Shown in pieces: positions 55,120 to 63,863 of a DNA stretch of 64,000 nt (the stretch's first letter is position 1; each line of letters opens with the position of its first letter). The position numbers and the translations under genes are program-made. The DNA is from DATBLE01 sp963808815 (GTDB taxonomy: Bacteria > Actinomycetota > Thermoleophilia > Gaiellales > Gaiellaceae): NCBI GenBank assembly GCA_963808815.1, contig CAWEGI010000009.1, positions 47,808-111,807 of the forward strand, given 5' to 3'. The notes beneath the pieces are model-generated. The model was not told where the DNA came from. It saw only the letters and a program-made list of their open reading frames with translations, and did not search any database.

Positions 55120-55794
55120 TTGCTCTTCATGGGGGTCTGGATCCTCGTGCTCTGGTTCGCCCACCGGCCAGCCGGTGGGAACCCGTTCGGCCGCAGGCTG
55201 GACCAGCTCCTCGTCCTCCTCCTTCCTCAGGTCGAGACGAACCGGCGGGGGACGATCGCTGCACTCAAGCGGGACATGCTCAGGGCATTCAGAGGGCAAG
55301 TTGTCTCCGGTGAGCTTCGGCGGTTTGCTCGCCGCCGGCGAGCGCAACTCGGGGCGGTCTACGCGCACGGCTATCAGGTGGCCGCGGAGACGATCTCCTC
55401 CTCGGCGGAGGTCGTGCACGGTGGTGATCTCGTGCGGGAGACCGTCGAGGCACTGAAGGCAGAGCGGACCAGCGGTGGTGCGGCCGTTCCGGCCGCAGAA
55501 GACCCGGTCGTGGTCGTTGCGTACGGACTCGGGGCGTGGCCGCCGGGGGCGGACTTGACGAGTCTCGAAGAGCTCCTCGGGGAACTCGGGGTCTCGCATG
55601 AAGCGCTGCGGACCCGCTTCGAGAGCTTCCTCGGCACCATTTCATCCGCAAATCAGAACCGATCGTTTCGCGAGCTCGCCGGCGCCTCGTTCGTTCTGGG
55701 CGCCGCAGCACGAATCGTCGAAGCCGCAGAACCTCCCGTCAGGAACGTCCGAACCGGGGTGACCCCCACCGCCCAAGGGGCGGGGAAGAGGTGA
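55120..55794 (+). CDS. Membrane-anchored protein of unknown function
   Basis: 224 residues from TTG 55120; the true start may be about 10 codons earlier (frame open from 55066, but only GTC/GTA codons after GGGAGG at 55070-55075). One N-terminal membrane segment (WLLFMGVWILVLWFAHRP) precedes a helical cytoplasmic region rich in Arg and Glu (GQVVSGELRRFARRRRAQLG, SLEELLGELGVSHEALRTR). No family recognised. Confidence 0.55.
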   Translation: MLFMGVWILVLWFAHRPAGGNPFGRRLDQLLVLLLPQVETNRRGTIAALKRDMLRAFRGQVVSGELRRFARRRRAQLGAVYAHGYQVAAETISSSAEVVHGGDLVRETVEALKAERTSGGAAVPAAEDPVVVVAYGLGAWPPGADLTSLEELLGELGVSHEALRTRFESFLGTISSANQNRSFRELAGASFVLGAAARIVEAAEPPVRNVRTGVTPTAQGAGKR

Positions 55795-56015
55795 CCGGGT
55801 TCCGGACCGGGGTAGGAGGAGTCGCATAGGGGAGCCGCGATCACACGAATCCCACGGCGCGACAGGATCGCGACTATGCTGGCACCAGCGCGTTGGCTCT
55901 CGTTGTCGGAGTTGCCGAGGCCGGCACTTTTCTCTCCGACTGAACTTCTTGGCCTGACCGCAGCAGTGTGCCCATTCGAGCGCTCTGCCCTGTACGACCA
56001 CAGAAGGAGCATCAG

Positions 56016-56330
56016 ATGCATGCCACCATTCGTCGTTACGAGGGTGTCGACATGGCCCGCACGAATGAGGTCACCGGCAAGGTCAACGAGAAGCTCGTCC
56101 CCGAGCTCAGCAAGCTGCCCGGTTTCGCCGGCTATTACCTGATCGAGGCCGGCAACGGCGTTCTCAGCTCGCTCGGTCTCTTCGAGACGTCCGAGCAGGC
56201 CGACGACTCCAGCAAGTTCGTTGCGAAGTGGATCGCCGACGAGAACCTGAACACGGCGATCCCGAACGCTCCGAGGATCACGTCCGGCAAGGTCGTTGCT
56301 CACCGCAATGGCGTGGCCGCCGTCGCGTAA
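56016..56330 (+). CDS. Antibiotic biosynthesis monooxygenase-like (dimeric alpha/beta barrel) protein
   Basis: 104 residues. The ATG at 56016 follows AAGGAG (56004-56009). ATIRRYEGVDMARTNEVTGK, then LPGFAGYYLIEAGNGVLSSL and LFETSEQADDSSKFVAKWI fit the ABM/dimeric alpha-beta barrel fold. Role unknown. A TATGCT box at 55875-55880 would give a leader of about 130 nt that does not match the conserved stress leader. Confidence 0.68.
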   Translation: MHATIRRYEGVDMARTNEVTGKVNEKLVPELSKLPGFAGYYLIEAGNGVLSSLGLFETSEQADDSSKFVAKWIADENLNTAIPNAPRITSGKVVAHRNGVAAVA

Positions 56331-56347
56331 CCCAGCGCAGTTCGCAT

Positions 56348-56388
56348 CACGAGGAGAGGGCCCGGCTGCGCCGGGCCCTCTCCTCGTG
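56348..56388. terminator. 19-bp perfect hairpin after the ABM-like gene
   Basis: CACGAGGAGAGGGCCCGGC, loop TGC, exact complement. It starts 17 bp after the stop at 56330 and separates it from the converging cupin gene, so it can serve both. Confidence 0.82.
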
Positions 56389-56450
56389 CGTTGCCCACGA
56401 GAACCGCTGACGGCGAGCGCGATGACACGCGCGGGAGGTTAGCCCGCGCC

Positions 56451-56798
56451 CTATTGCGACGCGGGCTCTCTGCCTTCGGGGTAGTGGCCCTCGCCGGGCC
56501 ATGAGGAAAGGATCAGGATGACCTGAGCGCCGTGCTCGCTCCCGATGCGATGCCGCTCGCCCGGCTCGAACGTCAGCAGCGTGCCCGGGCCGGCGACCAC
56601 GACGTCGGGGCCAACCTCGATGCGTGCTTCCCCCTCGACGATCGTCAGCCAGGCGCGTTCGCGCACCTGGTGCTCGCCCAGCTCCTGACCGGGTGCGAGG
56701 CGGATGACGATCGCGCGCGCTCCGTCGACGGTCTCGAGGACGGCCGGCGACCGGATTCCCTCCGGAGCCTCGATCTGGGTCACGTCCCAGGACTGCAC
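56451..56798 (-). CDS. Cupin-domain protein
   Basis: 115 residues, one cupin barrel: IRLAPGQELGEHQVRERAWL carries His and Glu metal ligands, and GPGTLLTFEPGERHRIGSEH the second His motif. GTG start. Function unknown. A damaged paralogue ends at 63368 with nearly identical closing sequence (GTLLTFEPGERH, then WPGxGHY). Confidence 0.75.
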   Translation of the reverse strand: MQSWDVTQIEAPEGIRSPAVLETVDGARAIVIRLAPGQELGEHQVRERAWLTIVEGEARIEVGPDVVVAGPGTLLTFEPGERHRIGSEHGAQVILILSSWPGEGHYPEGREPASQ

Positions 56799-56812
56799 CC
56801 GGCGATCGTATT

Positions 56813-57130
56813 TCAGACCGCCGGCGGATGAGGAGGAACCTCGCCGTCAGACCCGCCGCCTGCGGCATCTTGCTCGTGCTCGGTTCGCTCTTTCTCCTTC
56901 GCCTGCGTCTCTTGCCGTAGTTCCTCGGCACCGACCGCTTCCTCAGTCGTCAGCGGGCCGGTCGGCGGACGGTGCCCGCCCGGCAGACGGTCCAAGAAGG
57001 CACGCAGGCGCTTCACGAACTGAGAGCGTACCTCCCTGGCGCTCGCCAACGGTCTTCCCCAGACGTCCCGCGCGTTGGCGGGCCAAGCGCGGTGGCTGAC
57101 TTGACGATGGGCTAGATCGCAGCGGATCAT
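56813..57130 (-). CDS. Hypothetical protein, charged C-terminal tail
   Basis: 105 residues from the ATG at 57130: AREVRSQFVKRLRAFLDRLP then a Glu/Lys-rich helix (EELRQETQAKEKERTEHEQD) and a low-complexity Gly/Pro end. Not recognised; composition is plausible but evidence is limited to the open frame and codon use. Confidence 0.4.
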   Translation of the reverse strand: MIRCDLAHRQVSHRAWPANARDVWGRPLASAREVRSQFVKRLRAFLDRLPGGHRPPTGPLTTEEAVGAEELRQETQAKEKERTEHEQDAAGGGSDGEVPPHPPAV

Positions 57131-57138
57131 GTCTCGGC

Positions 57139-57342
57139 TTGGAAGACTTCGAGACCATCGCGCAAGAAGTCAGCGCCCTCGGGCTGAGGGTCAGCGAACT
57201 TGAGGAGCGGCTCGAGCACGTCGAAAAGGTGAACACCGGGCTGGAGGAAGCTGCGCTGACCACGGCTCGCGCCCTGCAAGAGATTTCCGCCCATTGGGAC
57301 AAGGTTTACGAGGCCATCCGCCGCAGAGAAACGACGGAGTGA
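57139..57342 (+). CDS. Small coiled-coil protein
   Basis: 67 residues from TTG 57139. SALGLRVSELEERLEHVEKV and ALTTARALQEISAHWDKVY give clear heptads, so a helical coiled coil is expected. Unknown role. Divergent from the gene at 57130 with an 8-bp gap. The conserved leader of hsp20 begins 33 bp after its stop. Confidence 0.5.
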   Translation: MEDFETIAQEVSALGLRVSELEERLEHVEKVNTGLEEAALTTARALQEISAHWDKVYEAIRRRETTE

Positions 57343-57375
57343 CGCCTACGCGCAGGGTCGCGCTCGAGTTTGTGC

Positions 57376-57542
57376 TAGAATTCACATTCGAAACGCCGAG
57401 CCAGTCGCGCTGACGGCATCAGATTTAGCCGTCGGGCCGCCAGCTTCTTCTTCCTCGATGAATCGTGTCTCAGCATTTCGCTGAGCCAGCCCGTTGGAGG
57501 GATCCGCCTCCAGGGACTGCCTGCTTCTGAGAGGAGTACATC
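57376..57542 (+). promoter_or_regulatory. Conserved stress leader, copy A (upstream of hsp20)
   Basis: Extended -10 TG-C-TAGAAT (box 57376-57381); the core starts 14 nt later at 57396. Hairpin 1 pairs GACGG (57412-57416) with CCGTC (57429-57433), loop 12. Then CTTCTTCTTCCTCG, hairpin 2 CTCAGC-ATTTC-GCTGAG (57469-57485), hairpin 3 TGGAGG/CCTCCA (57495-57512) and Shine-Dalgarno GAGGAG (57531-57536). Leader about 155 nt. Confidence 0.78.
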
Positions 57543-58037
57543 TTGACCACTCTGGTTCGTTTTGATCCCTTCCGCGAGGCGACCGCTCTACAAGGCGAGA
57601 TGGCCCGCTTCCTCAACTTGTTCGCCCGGGGAACCGGCACTACGCCGGCGGGCGTATGGGCTCCACCGATGGACGTCTGGGAGACAGACGACGAGATCGT
57701 CTACGCGTTCGATCTGCCCGGCATCCCCAAGGACACGGTCTCGATCGAGTTCGACCACGGTGTCCTGACGGTCAGCGCCGAGCGCGAGCGCTCCCAGGAA
57801 GTCTCGACCGACCGGATGTACCGTTCCGAGCGCCGGTACGGAGGATTCTCGCGGGCGATCGGGCTGCCACAGGGCGTGTCCGAGGATCAGATCTCGGCTC
57901 GCTACGACAACGGCGAGCTCGAAATCCACGTCAAGAAGCCCGAGGTCGAGATGCCCCACCGGATCCAGATCGGCAACGGCAAGGCTGCGATCGGAAACGG
58001 TAAGGCCCCGATCGAGGGCAAGACGACGAAAGCGTAA
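57543..58037 (+). CDS. hsp20: Small heat-shock protein, Hsp20 family
   Basis: 164 residues. The alpha-crystallin domain spans about 38-140: APPMDVWETDDEIVYAFDLP, GIPKDTVSIEFDHGVLTVSA (GVLT signature), SERRYGGFSRAIGLPQGV and NGELEIHVKK with the family strand order. The C-terminal IXI-type contact reads IQI. It holds unfolding proteins as an ATP-independent chaperone. TTG start with GAGGAG 6 nt upstream; expression is probably controlled through the conserved leader. Confidence 0.9.
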   Translation: MTTLVRFDPFREATALQGEMARFLNLFARGTGTTPAGVWAPPMDVWETDDEIVYAFDLPGIPKDTVSIEFDHGVLTVSAERERSQEVSTDRMYRSERRYGGFSRAIGLPQGVSEDQISARYDNGELEIHVKKPEVEMPHRIQIGNGKAAIGNGKAPIEGKTTKA

Positions 58038-58062
58038 CGAGCACGGCGTCTACAGCTCACGC

Positions 58063-58086
58063 GGAGGCGGCTGACCAGCCGCCTCC
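58063..58086 (+). terminator. 10-bp perfect hairpin after hsp20
   Basis: GGAGGCGGCT (58063-58072), loop GACC, exact complement to 58086, 25 bp after the hsp20 stop; no T-tract. Confidence 0.68.
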
Positions 58087-58183
58087 CTCCGTCCGTCGAC
58101 CCCGAAAGGAGCCCGATGTCTTCACCGACGACGCTTAGGGCCCGAGAGAACACGATGAGTGCCTACCGCGCCGGTGATCGGCC

Positions 58184-58588
58184 ATGAGCTCGGTGCAGGT
58201 GTCGTCTCCCGACGGCCGCAGGTGGGTCATCTCGACCGCGCGTACGCACCGCTCCTGGAAGGAGTCGCGCCAGACCGCGTTCTTCTGGGCGCACGTGGTC
58301 GTGACGGCGATCATGGTGATGCTGTTCGTCGTGGTGCTCAGGGCCGACGCGAGCCGGATCCTGGAGATCCTCATCCCGCTGGTCCTTGCGCTGTGGCTCG
58401 TCGGGTTCGTCTCCTCCAGCTTCCGCGTGACGGTTTCCGCCGACACGCTCGGACCGCCAGTCGACCATCGCCTGTGGACCGTGACCAAGCGATTCCGGCG
58501 AGGGAGCTCCGTCAAGAAGCTGACCGAGAGCATCCAGGCGGGTCAGCTGACGCCTGAACCCGTCGGCACCCACCTCGACGAGATCTGA
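58184..58588 (+). CDS. Two-TM membrane protein of unknown function
   Basis: 134 residues. ATG at 58184. An N-terminal soluble stretch (SPDGRRWVISTARTHRSWK) is followed by two membrane segments (FFWAHVVVTAIMVMLFVVVL and ILEILIPLVLALWLVGFVSS) and a soluble C-terminus. Not recognised. It lies between hsp20 and sufB in the stress island. Confidence 0.6.
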   Translation: MSSVQVSSPDGRRWVISTARTHRSWKESRQTAFFWAHVVVTAIMVMLFVVVLRADASRILEILIPLVLALWLVGFVSSSFRVTVSADTLGPPVDHRLWTVTKRFRRGSSVKKLTESIQAGQLTPEPVGTHLDEI

Positions 58589-58645
58589 CGTCGCTCAGAC
58601 AGGCGTACGGGATGCTCGCGGCCATGGCCGACAGAGCGACTAGTC

Positions 58646-58771
58646 ATGGACGGGCTGGACACCCGGCCGTGTTCTGCATCCGTTTGCGTCGTCACGCTCG
58701 CAAGCGCAGTGGTGGCTGGAGCGGGGTACTGGATCGCACGCCGCCTCCGATTCTTCGCTGAGCCGTCCTAA
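58646..58771 (+). CDS. Very small single-pass membrane protein (41 aa)
   Basis: ATG 58646 to TAA 58769. Eleven soluble residues, then one membrane segment (VCVVTLASAVVAGAGYWIA) and a basic end (RRLRFFAEPS). No clear Shine-Dalgarno. The codon use and single-helix layout support a real small protein, but proof is lacking. Confidence 0.4.
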   Translation: MDGLDTRPCSASVCVVTLASAVVAGAGYWIARRLRFFAEPS

Positions 58772-58787
58772 GTGACGCCGCGACTGA

Positions 58788-59036
58788 TTAGTTGCGGTCG
58801 GTCGCGGCCGGTCGAAGCGCGGCCACTTTGAGGTGCTCGGCGGCGTAGCGGCCGGTGAGCACGGCGACGTGGTCTGAGAAACGTGCAGCCGCCAAAAGCC
58901 CCTTGGAGACGCTGGCGACCTCACGATGCACAACGTCCGCGGGCAGGACCGAGAACTCCCTAGTCAGCTGCTCGTCCACCATCGCGATCTGACGATGTGT
59001 CCTTGCTTCTCTCTCGGCGGTAGAAAGTGACTCCAT
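58788..59036 (-). CDS. Three-helix bundle dimerisation-domain protein (DUF3562-like)
   Basis: 82 residues from the ATG at 59036: REARTHRQIAMVDEQLTREF, VHREVASVSKGLLAAARFSD and HVAVLTGRYAAEHLK give three helices typical of this small actinobacterial family of unknown role. Lies downstream of sufB in the same direction with a 166-bp gap. Confidence 0.6.
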   Translation of the reverse strand: MESLSTAEREARTHRQIAMVDEQLTREFSVLPADVVHREVASVSKGLLAAARFSDHVAVLTGRYAAEHLKVAALRPAATDRN

Positions 59037-59202
59037 CACGCGTCCTTCCGTAAAGCATCGAGGAGCGTTGCTTGTGGCAGGCGAAACGTGTACCGGGTCG
59101 TCAGCGCGTCTTACATCTCCTAGTCGTAATCGACCGTGAAGAGGTACAGCGGGCCGGCGTGCGGGCGCGACTGAGAGCGCACCGCTCGGGAGAGCTAGGG
59201 CG

Positions 59203-60643
59203 CTATCCAACCGAGCCTTCCATCTGCAGCTGGACCAGCCGGTTCAGCTCGACCGCGTACTCGAGCGGCAACTCTTTGACGATCGGCTCGACAAAGCCGG
59301 AGACGATCATCGCGCTCGCCTCGGACTCGGACAGGCCGCGGCTCATCAGGTAGAAGAGCTGCTCCTCACCGACCTTTGTCACCGTCGCCTCGTGCCCGAT
59401 GTCGACGTCGTTCTCGTCGATCCGAATGTACGGATACGTGTCCGAGCGCGAGGCCTCATCGATGATCAACGCGTCGCAGACCACCTTCGACTTCGAGCCG
59501 TGTCGCGCCCTTCGCGACCTCGAGCAGCCCGCGATAACTGGCGCGGCCGCCGTCCTTCGAGATCGACTTCGACGTGATCAAGGAGGTTGTGTTCGGCGCC
59601 ACGTGCACGCACTTGCCGCCTGCGTCCAGGTGCTGGCCCTTGCCGGCGAACGCGATCGACAGCACCTCGCCGTGCGCGCGCTCGCCCATCAGCCAGATCG
59701 CCGGGTACTTCATCGTCAGCTTCGATCCCAGGTTTCCGTCCACCCACTCCATGGTCGCGTCCTCGTAGGCGACGGCCCGCTTGGTGACCAGGTTGTAGAC
59801 GTTCGTCGACCAGTTCTGGATCGTCGTGTAGCGGCAGCGGCCACCCTTCTTGACGATGATCTCGACCACCGCCGAATGGAGCGAATCGCTCGAGTAGATC
59901 GGCGCCGTGCAGCCCTCGACATAGTGGACGTAGGCGCCTTCGTCGACGATGATCAGCGTCCGCTCGAACTGGCCCATGTTCTCCGCGTTGATCCGGAAGT
60001 AGGCCTGGAGCGGTAGCTCGATCTTCACGCCCGGCGGCACGTAGATGAACGAGCCGCCCGACCAGACCGCCGAGTTGAGGGCCGCGAACTTGTTGTCGTT
60101 CAGCGGGATGATCTTGCCGAAATACTGACGCACGAGCTCTTCGTGCTCGCGCAGGCCGGTGTCCATGTCCAGGAAGAGCACGCCCTGCTCGGCGAGATCC
60201 TCGCGCAGCTTGTGGTAGACGACCTCGGACTCGTACTGGGCGCCGACGCCGCCGAGGTACTTCTTCTCCGCCTCCGGAATGCCCAGCCGGTCCCAGGTGT
60301 CCTTGATGTCGGCTGGTAGGTCCTCCCACGAGTTCGCCTGCTTCTCCGTCGGTCGGATGTAGTAGTAGATGTTCTCGAAGTCGATCGTGGAGAGGTCGCC
60401 GCCCCAGGTCGGCAGCGGCCGGGCGTTGAAATAGTCGAGCGATCGGTGCCGGGACTTTCGCATCCAGTCCGGCTCCGACTTGTGGCTCGAGATCGCGTCG
60501 ACCAGCTCGTGCGAGAGCCCACGGCCGGACTTGAAGAAGTAGTCCTCCGGTACGTGGAATCCGTACTTGATCTCATAGTCCGAGCCGATCTCTTGGACGA
60601 CATCCGACTCGGCGCGGATCGCATCAGTCATCACTGCCGCCAT
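59203..60643 (-). CDS. sufB: Fe-S cluster assembly protein SufB (frameshifted; orphan)
   Basis: Scaffold of the SUF Fe-S assembly system. About 480 residues: SDYEIKYGFHVPEDYFFKSG, LGIPEAEKKYLGGVGAQYES, IPLNDNKFAALNSAVWSGGS and CTAPIYSSDSLHSAVVE are classic SufB. One extra base near 59503 breaks the frame between EVAKGA and SKSKVVCDALIIDEASRSD; the conserved Cys and DTYPYI follow, then EEQLFYLMSRGLSESEA. No sufC, sufD or sufS lies next to it, unlike most suf operons. ATG 60643 has GGGAG (60655-60651) upstream; the leader is copy D. Confidence 0.92.
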
Positions 60644-60816
60644 CACGAGCTCCCTTCTTCGATGGTGGGCTCAACGGATCGCTCCAGAAATGTCCCCGGA
60701 CGACGTCTCCGCTCCACTTGAAACGTGGTCGCAACGAGGAAGAAGAGCTGGCGACTCGACGGACTGAAAGTGGACCGTCAGCGCGACTGGCTCGGTGTCT
60801 CCAAGCAGCAAGTCTA
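60644..60816 (-). promoter_or_regulatory. Conserved stress leader, copy D (upstream of sufB)
   Basis: -10 box TAGACT at 60816-60811; core starts 15 nt later. Hairpin 1 GACGG (60779-60775) with CCGTC (60762-60758), loop 12. Hairpin 2 CGTTTC (60725-60720) with GAGACG (60709-60704), one G-U pair. Shine-Dalgarno GAAGAAGGGAG just before the start. Leader about 161 nt. The 165 bp between this and copy B (60817-60981) hold no gene. Confidence 0.75.
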
Positions 60817-60981
60817 CTTGATCCCATACGCCGGCAGAAACGCGATCCTGGCACTCGGCGTTGCGTGACCGCTGAAGGTGGTGCGTGGTCATTGCTGCGA
60901 GGGAGTGAACCTCTGCTCCGGGGCCAACATCGGGGTTCCAGATGAGCTGCTACCGCTCGAAGGCCTCTGCCCAGATTGTGC

Positions 60982-61160
60982 TAAAATTCACATTGGAAAC
61001 ACCGAGCCAGTCGCGCTGACGGTCCATGTGTGTCCGTCGAGCCGCCAGCTCTTCTTCCTCGTTGCGACCGCGTCTCAGGTGAGCTGGGACAGCCGACCGG
61101 AGGCATCCGCCTCTGCGAACGCTGCCTGTTCGCCCCCGCTACAAGGAAGGGAGTGTTCCC
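60982..61160 (+). promoter_or_regulatory. Conserved stress leader, copy B (upstream of groES)
   Basis: Extended -10 TG-C-TAAAAT (box 60982-60987); core starts 14 nt later at 61002. Hairpin 1 GACGG (61018-61022) with CCGTC (61034-61038), loop 11. Hairpin 2 GTCTCAG (61072-61078) with CTGGGAC (61084-61090). A GGAGGC/GCCTC stem follows (61101-61116), then AAGGAAGGGAG before the ATG. No CIRCE or HAIR operator is visible. Confidence 0.78.
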
Positions 61161-61493
61161 ATGGATCTGCAACCTCTGGGTGACCGCCTGATCGTCGAAG
61201 TCCTCGAGGAAGAGGAGACGACCAACAGCGGCATCGTGTTGCCGGACACCGCCAGGGAGAAGCCGCAGCGCGGCAAGGTCCTGGCCGTCGGCCCGGGTTC
61301 TCGCAACGACAAGGGCGACCTCGTTCCCATGGACGTCGCTGTCGGAGACGAGATCATCTTTTCGAAGTACGGCGGCACCGAGGTCAAGGTCGCGCTCGAG
61401 GATCTGCTGATCCTGCGCGAGTCCGACGTCCTCGCCAAGGCCATCCCCGCGAAGGCCAAGGGCAAGCGCGAGTTGGCCGGCGTCACCGCTTAG
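61161..61493 (+). CDS. groES: Co-chaperonin GroES
   Basis: 110 residues. LQPLGDRLIVEVLEEEETTN, the mobile loop with SGIVLPDTAREKPQRGKVLA and GDEIIFSKYGGTEVK are the standard GroES marks. It caps GroEL. The ATG has GGAAGGGAG 9 nt upstream. A C-terminal extension of about 12 residues (IPAKAKGKRELAGVTA) is longer than in E. coli. First gene of groES-groEL. Confidence 0.95.
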   Translation: MDLQPLGDRLIVEVLEEEETTNSGIVLPDTAREKPQRGKVLAVGPGSRNDKGDLVPMDVAVGDEIIFSKYGGTEVKVALEDLLILRESDVLAKAIPAKAKGKRELAGVTA

Positions 61494-61531
61494 GTCGCAA
61501 CCATCAGGCACGACTAGGAAGGAACATAGAT

Positions 61532-63173
<1,642 letters not shown>

Positions 63174-63243
63174 GCGGTCGACAGGCACACCCATCACGTC
63201 GCCGGGAACTCGCGGAAGACTCAACCTCCGCGCCACTCCAAAA

Positions 63244-63273
63244 GGAAAGGGCCGCGAACTCGCGGCCCTTTCC
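63244..63273 (+). terminator. 13-bp perfect hairpin after groEL
   Basis: GGAAAGGGCCGCG (63244-63256), loop AACT, exact complement to 63273, 70 bp after the groEL stop. Confidence 0.78.
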
Positions 63274-63367
63274 GCAAGACGAGCGCGCGGCTTCCATGCG
63301 GGTTCTTGAGGTCATGCCTCCTCGAGCCCTTCTGCCTCCGGCTCGGCAAGCGAACAGGCGGACGCTA

Positions 63368-63655
63368 TTAGGCGGGATTGTCCGCTCGGTAGTGGCCGTC
63401 GCCGGGCCACGGGGCGAGGATGAGGAGGATCTGCGCGCCCTGCTCGCTCACGACGCTGTGCCGCTCTCCGGGCTCGAAGGTGAGCAACGTACCTGGCTCC
63501 GCCTCAACGACGCTCGGTCCCGCCTCGATGTGAACCGACCCTGAACAACCATTAACCACGCCCGCTCGTGCACTTGGTGGTCCCCCAGTTCCTGCCCGGG
63601 CGCGAGGCGGATCACGATGCACGCAGCCGATCGTAGCCGTCTGCCTGTCTCTAGC
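63368..63655 (-). pseudogene. Cupin-domain gene, frame-disrupted
   Basis: Paralogue of the cupin at 56451. IVIRLAPGQELGDHQVHERA and MVVQG lie in one frame, then a missing base near 63540 shifts to SVHIEAGPSVVEAEPGTLLT and GERHSVVSEQGAQILLILAP in another. No start codon is evident; the frame LETGRRLRSAA begins inside the stop of the gene at 63651. Decayed copy or sequence error. Confidence 0.6.
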
Positions 63656-63863
63656 GCAGCAGTTTCCCGAACGCACGTCTGAGAGGGCCGTCGGCGGCGC
63701 GCGCCTCGCGCTCAGTGCGGTCGGCGACAGCCTCCGAAGTCATGCACACGTGCCGCTTGTGGGTAACGGCGTCGGCCGCGTACCAGTCATACCCGTTCCA
63801 GCGCCACTCGGCAGCATCGCACCAGGGACAGGCGGGACCCGTGGGTTTGGCGGGAGCTTCCAT
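63651..63863 (-). CDS. Small zinc-ribbon-like protein
   Basis: 70 residues from the ATG at 63863: EAPAKPTGPACPWCDAAEWR, then YDWYAADAVTHKRHVCMTSE supply a CxxC and a H-x3-C pair likely to bind zinc, followed by a basic helix ending RRAFGKLLR. No family name is known. The 137 bp to the window end hold no clear gene. Confidence 0.55.
   Translation of the reverse strand: MEAPAKPTGPACPWCDAAEWRWNGYDWYAADAVTHKRHVCMTSEAVADRTEREARAADGPLRRAFGKLLR

Noticed and set aside
60982..61160. CIRCE or HspR/HAIR operator upstream of groES
   Set aside because: No TTAGCACTC-N9-GAGTGCTAA or CTTGAGT-type inverted repeat is present; GTGCTAAAAT is part of the -10 region.
60878..61183. Open frames across the leaders that all translate to NTEPVALTV or a close variant
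   Set aside because: The shared peptide only mirrors the conserved DNA core. Loop lengths differ by 1-2 nt, the frames diverge right after, and the region lies between a -10 box and a strong ribosome site.
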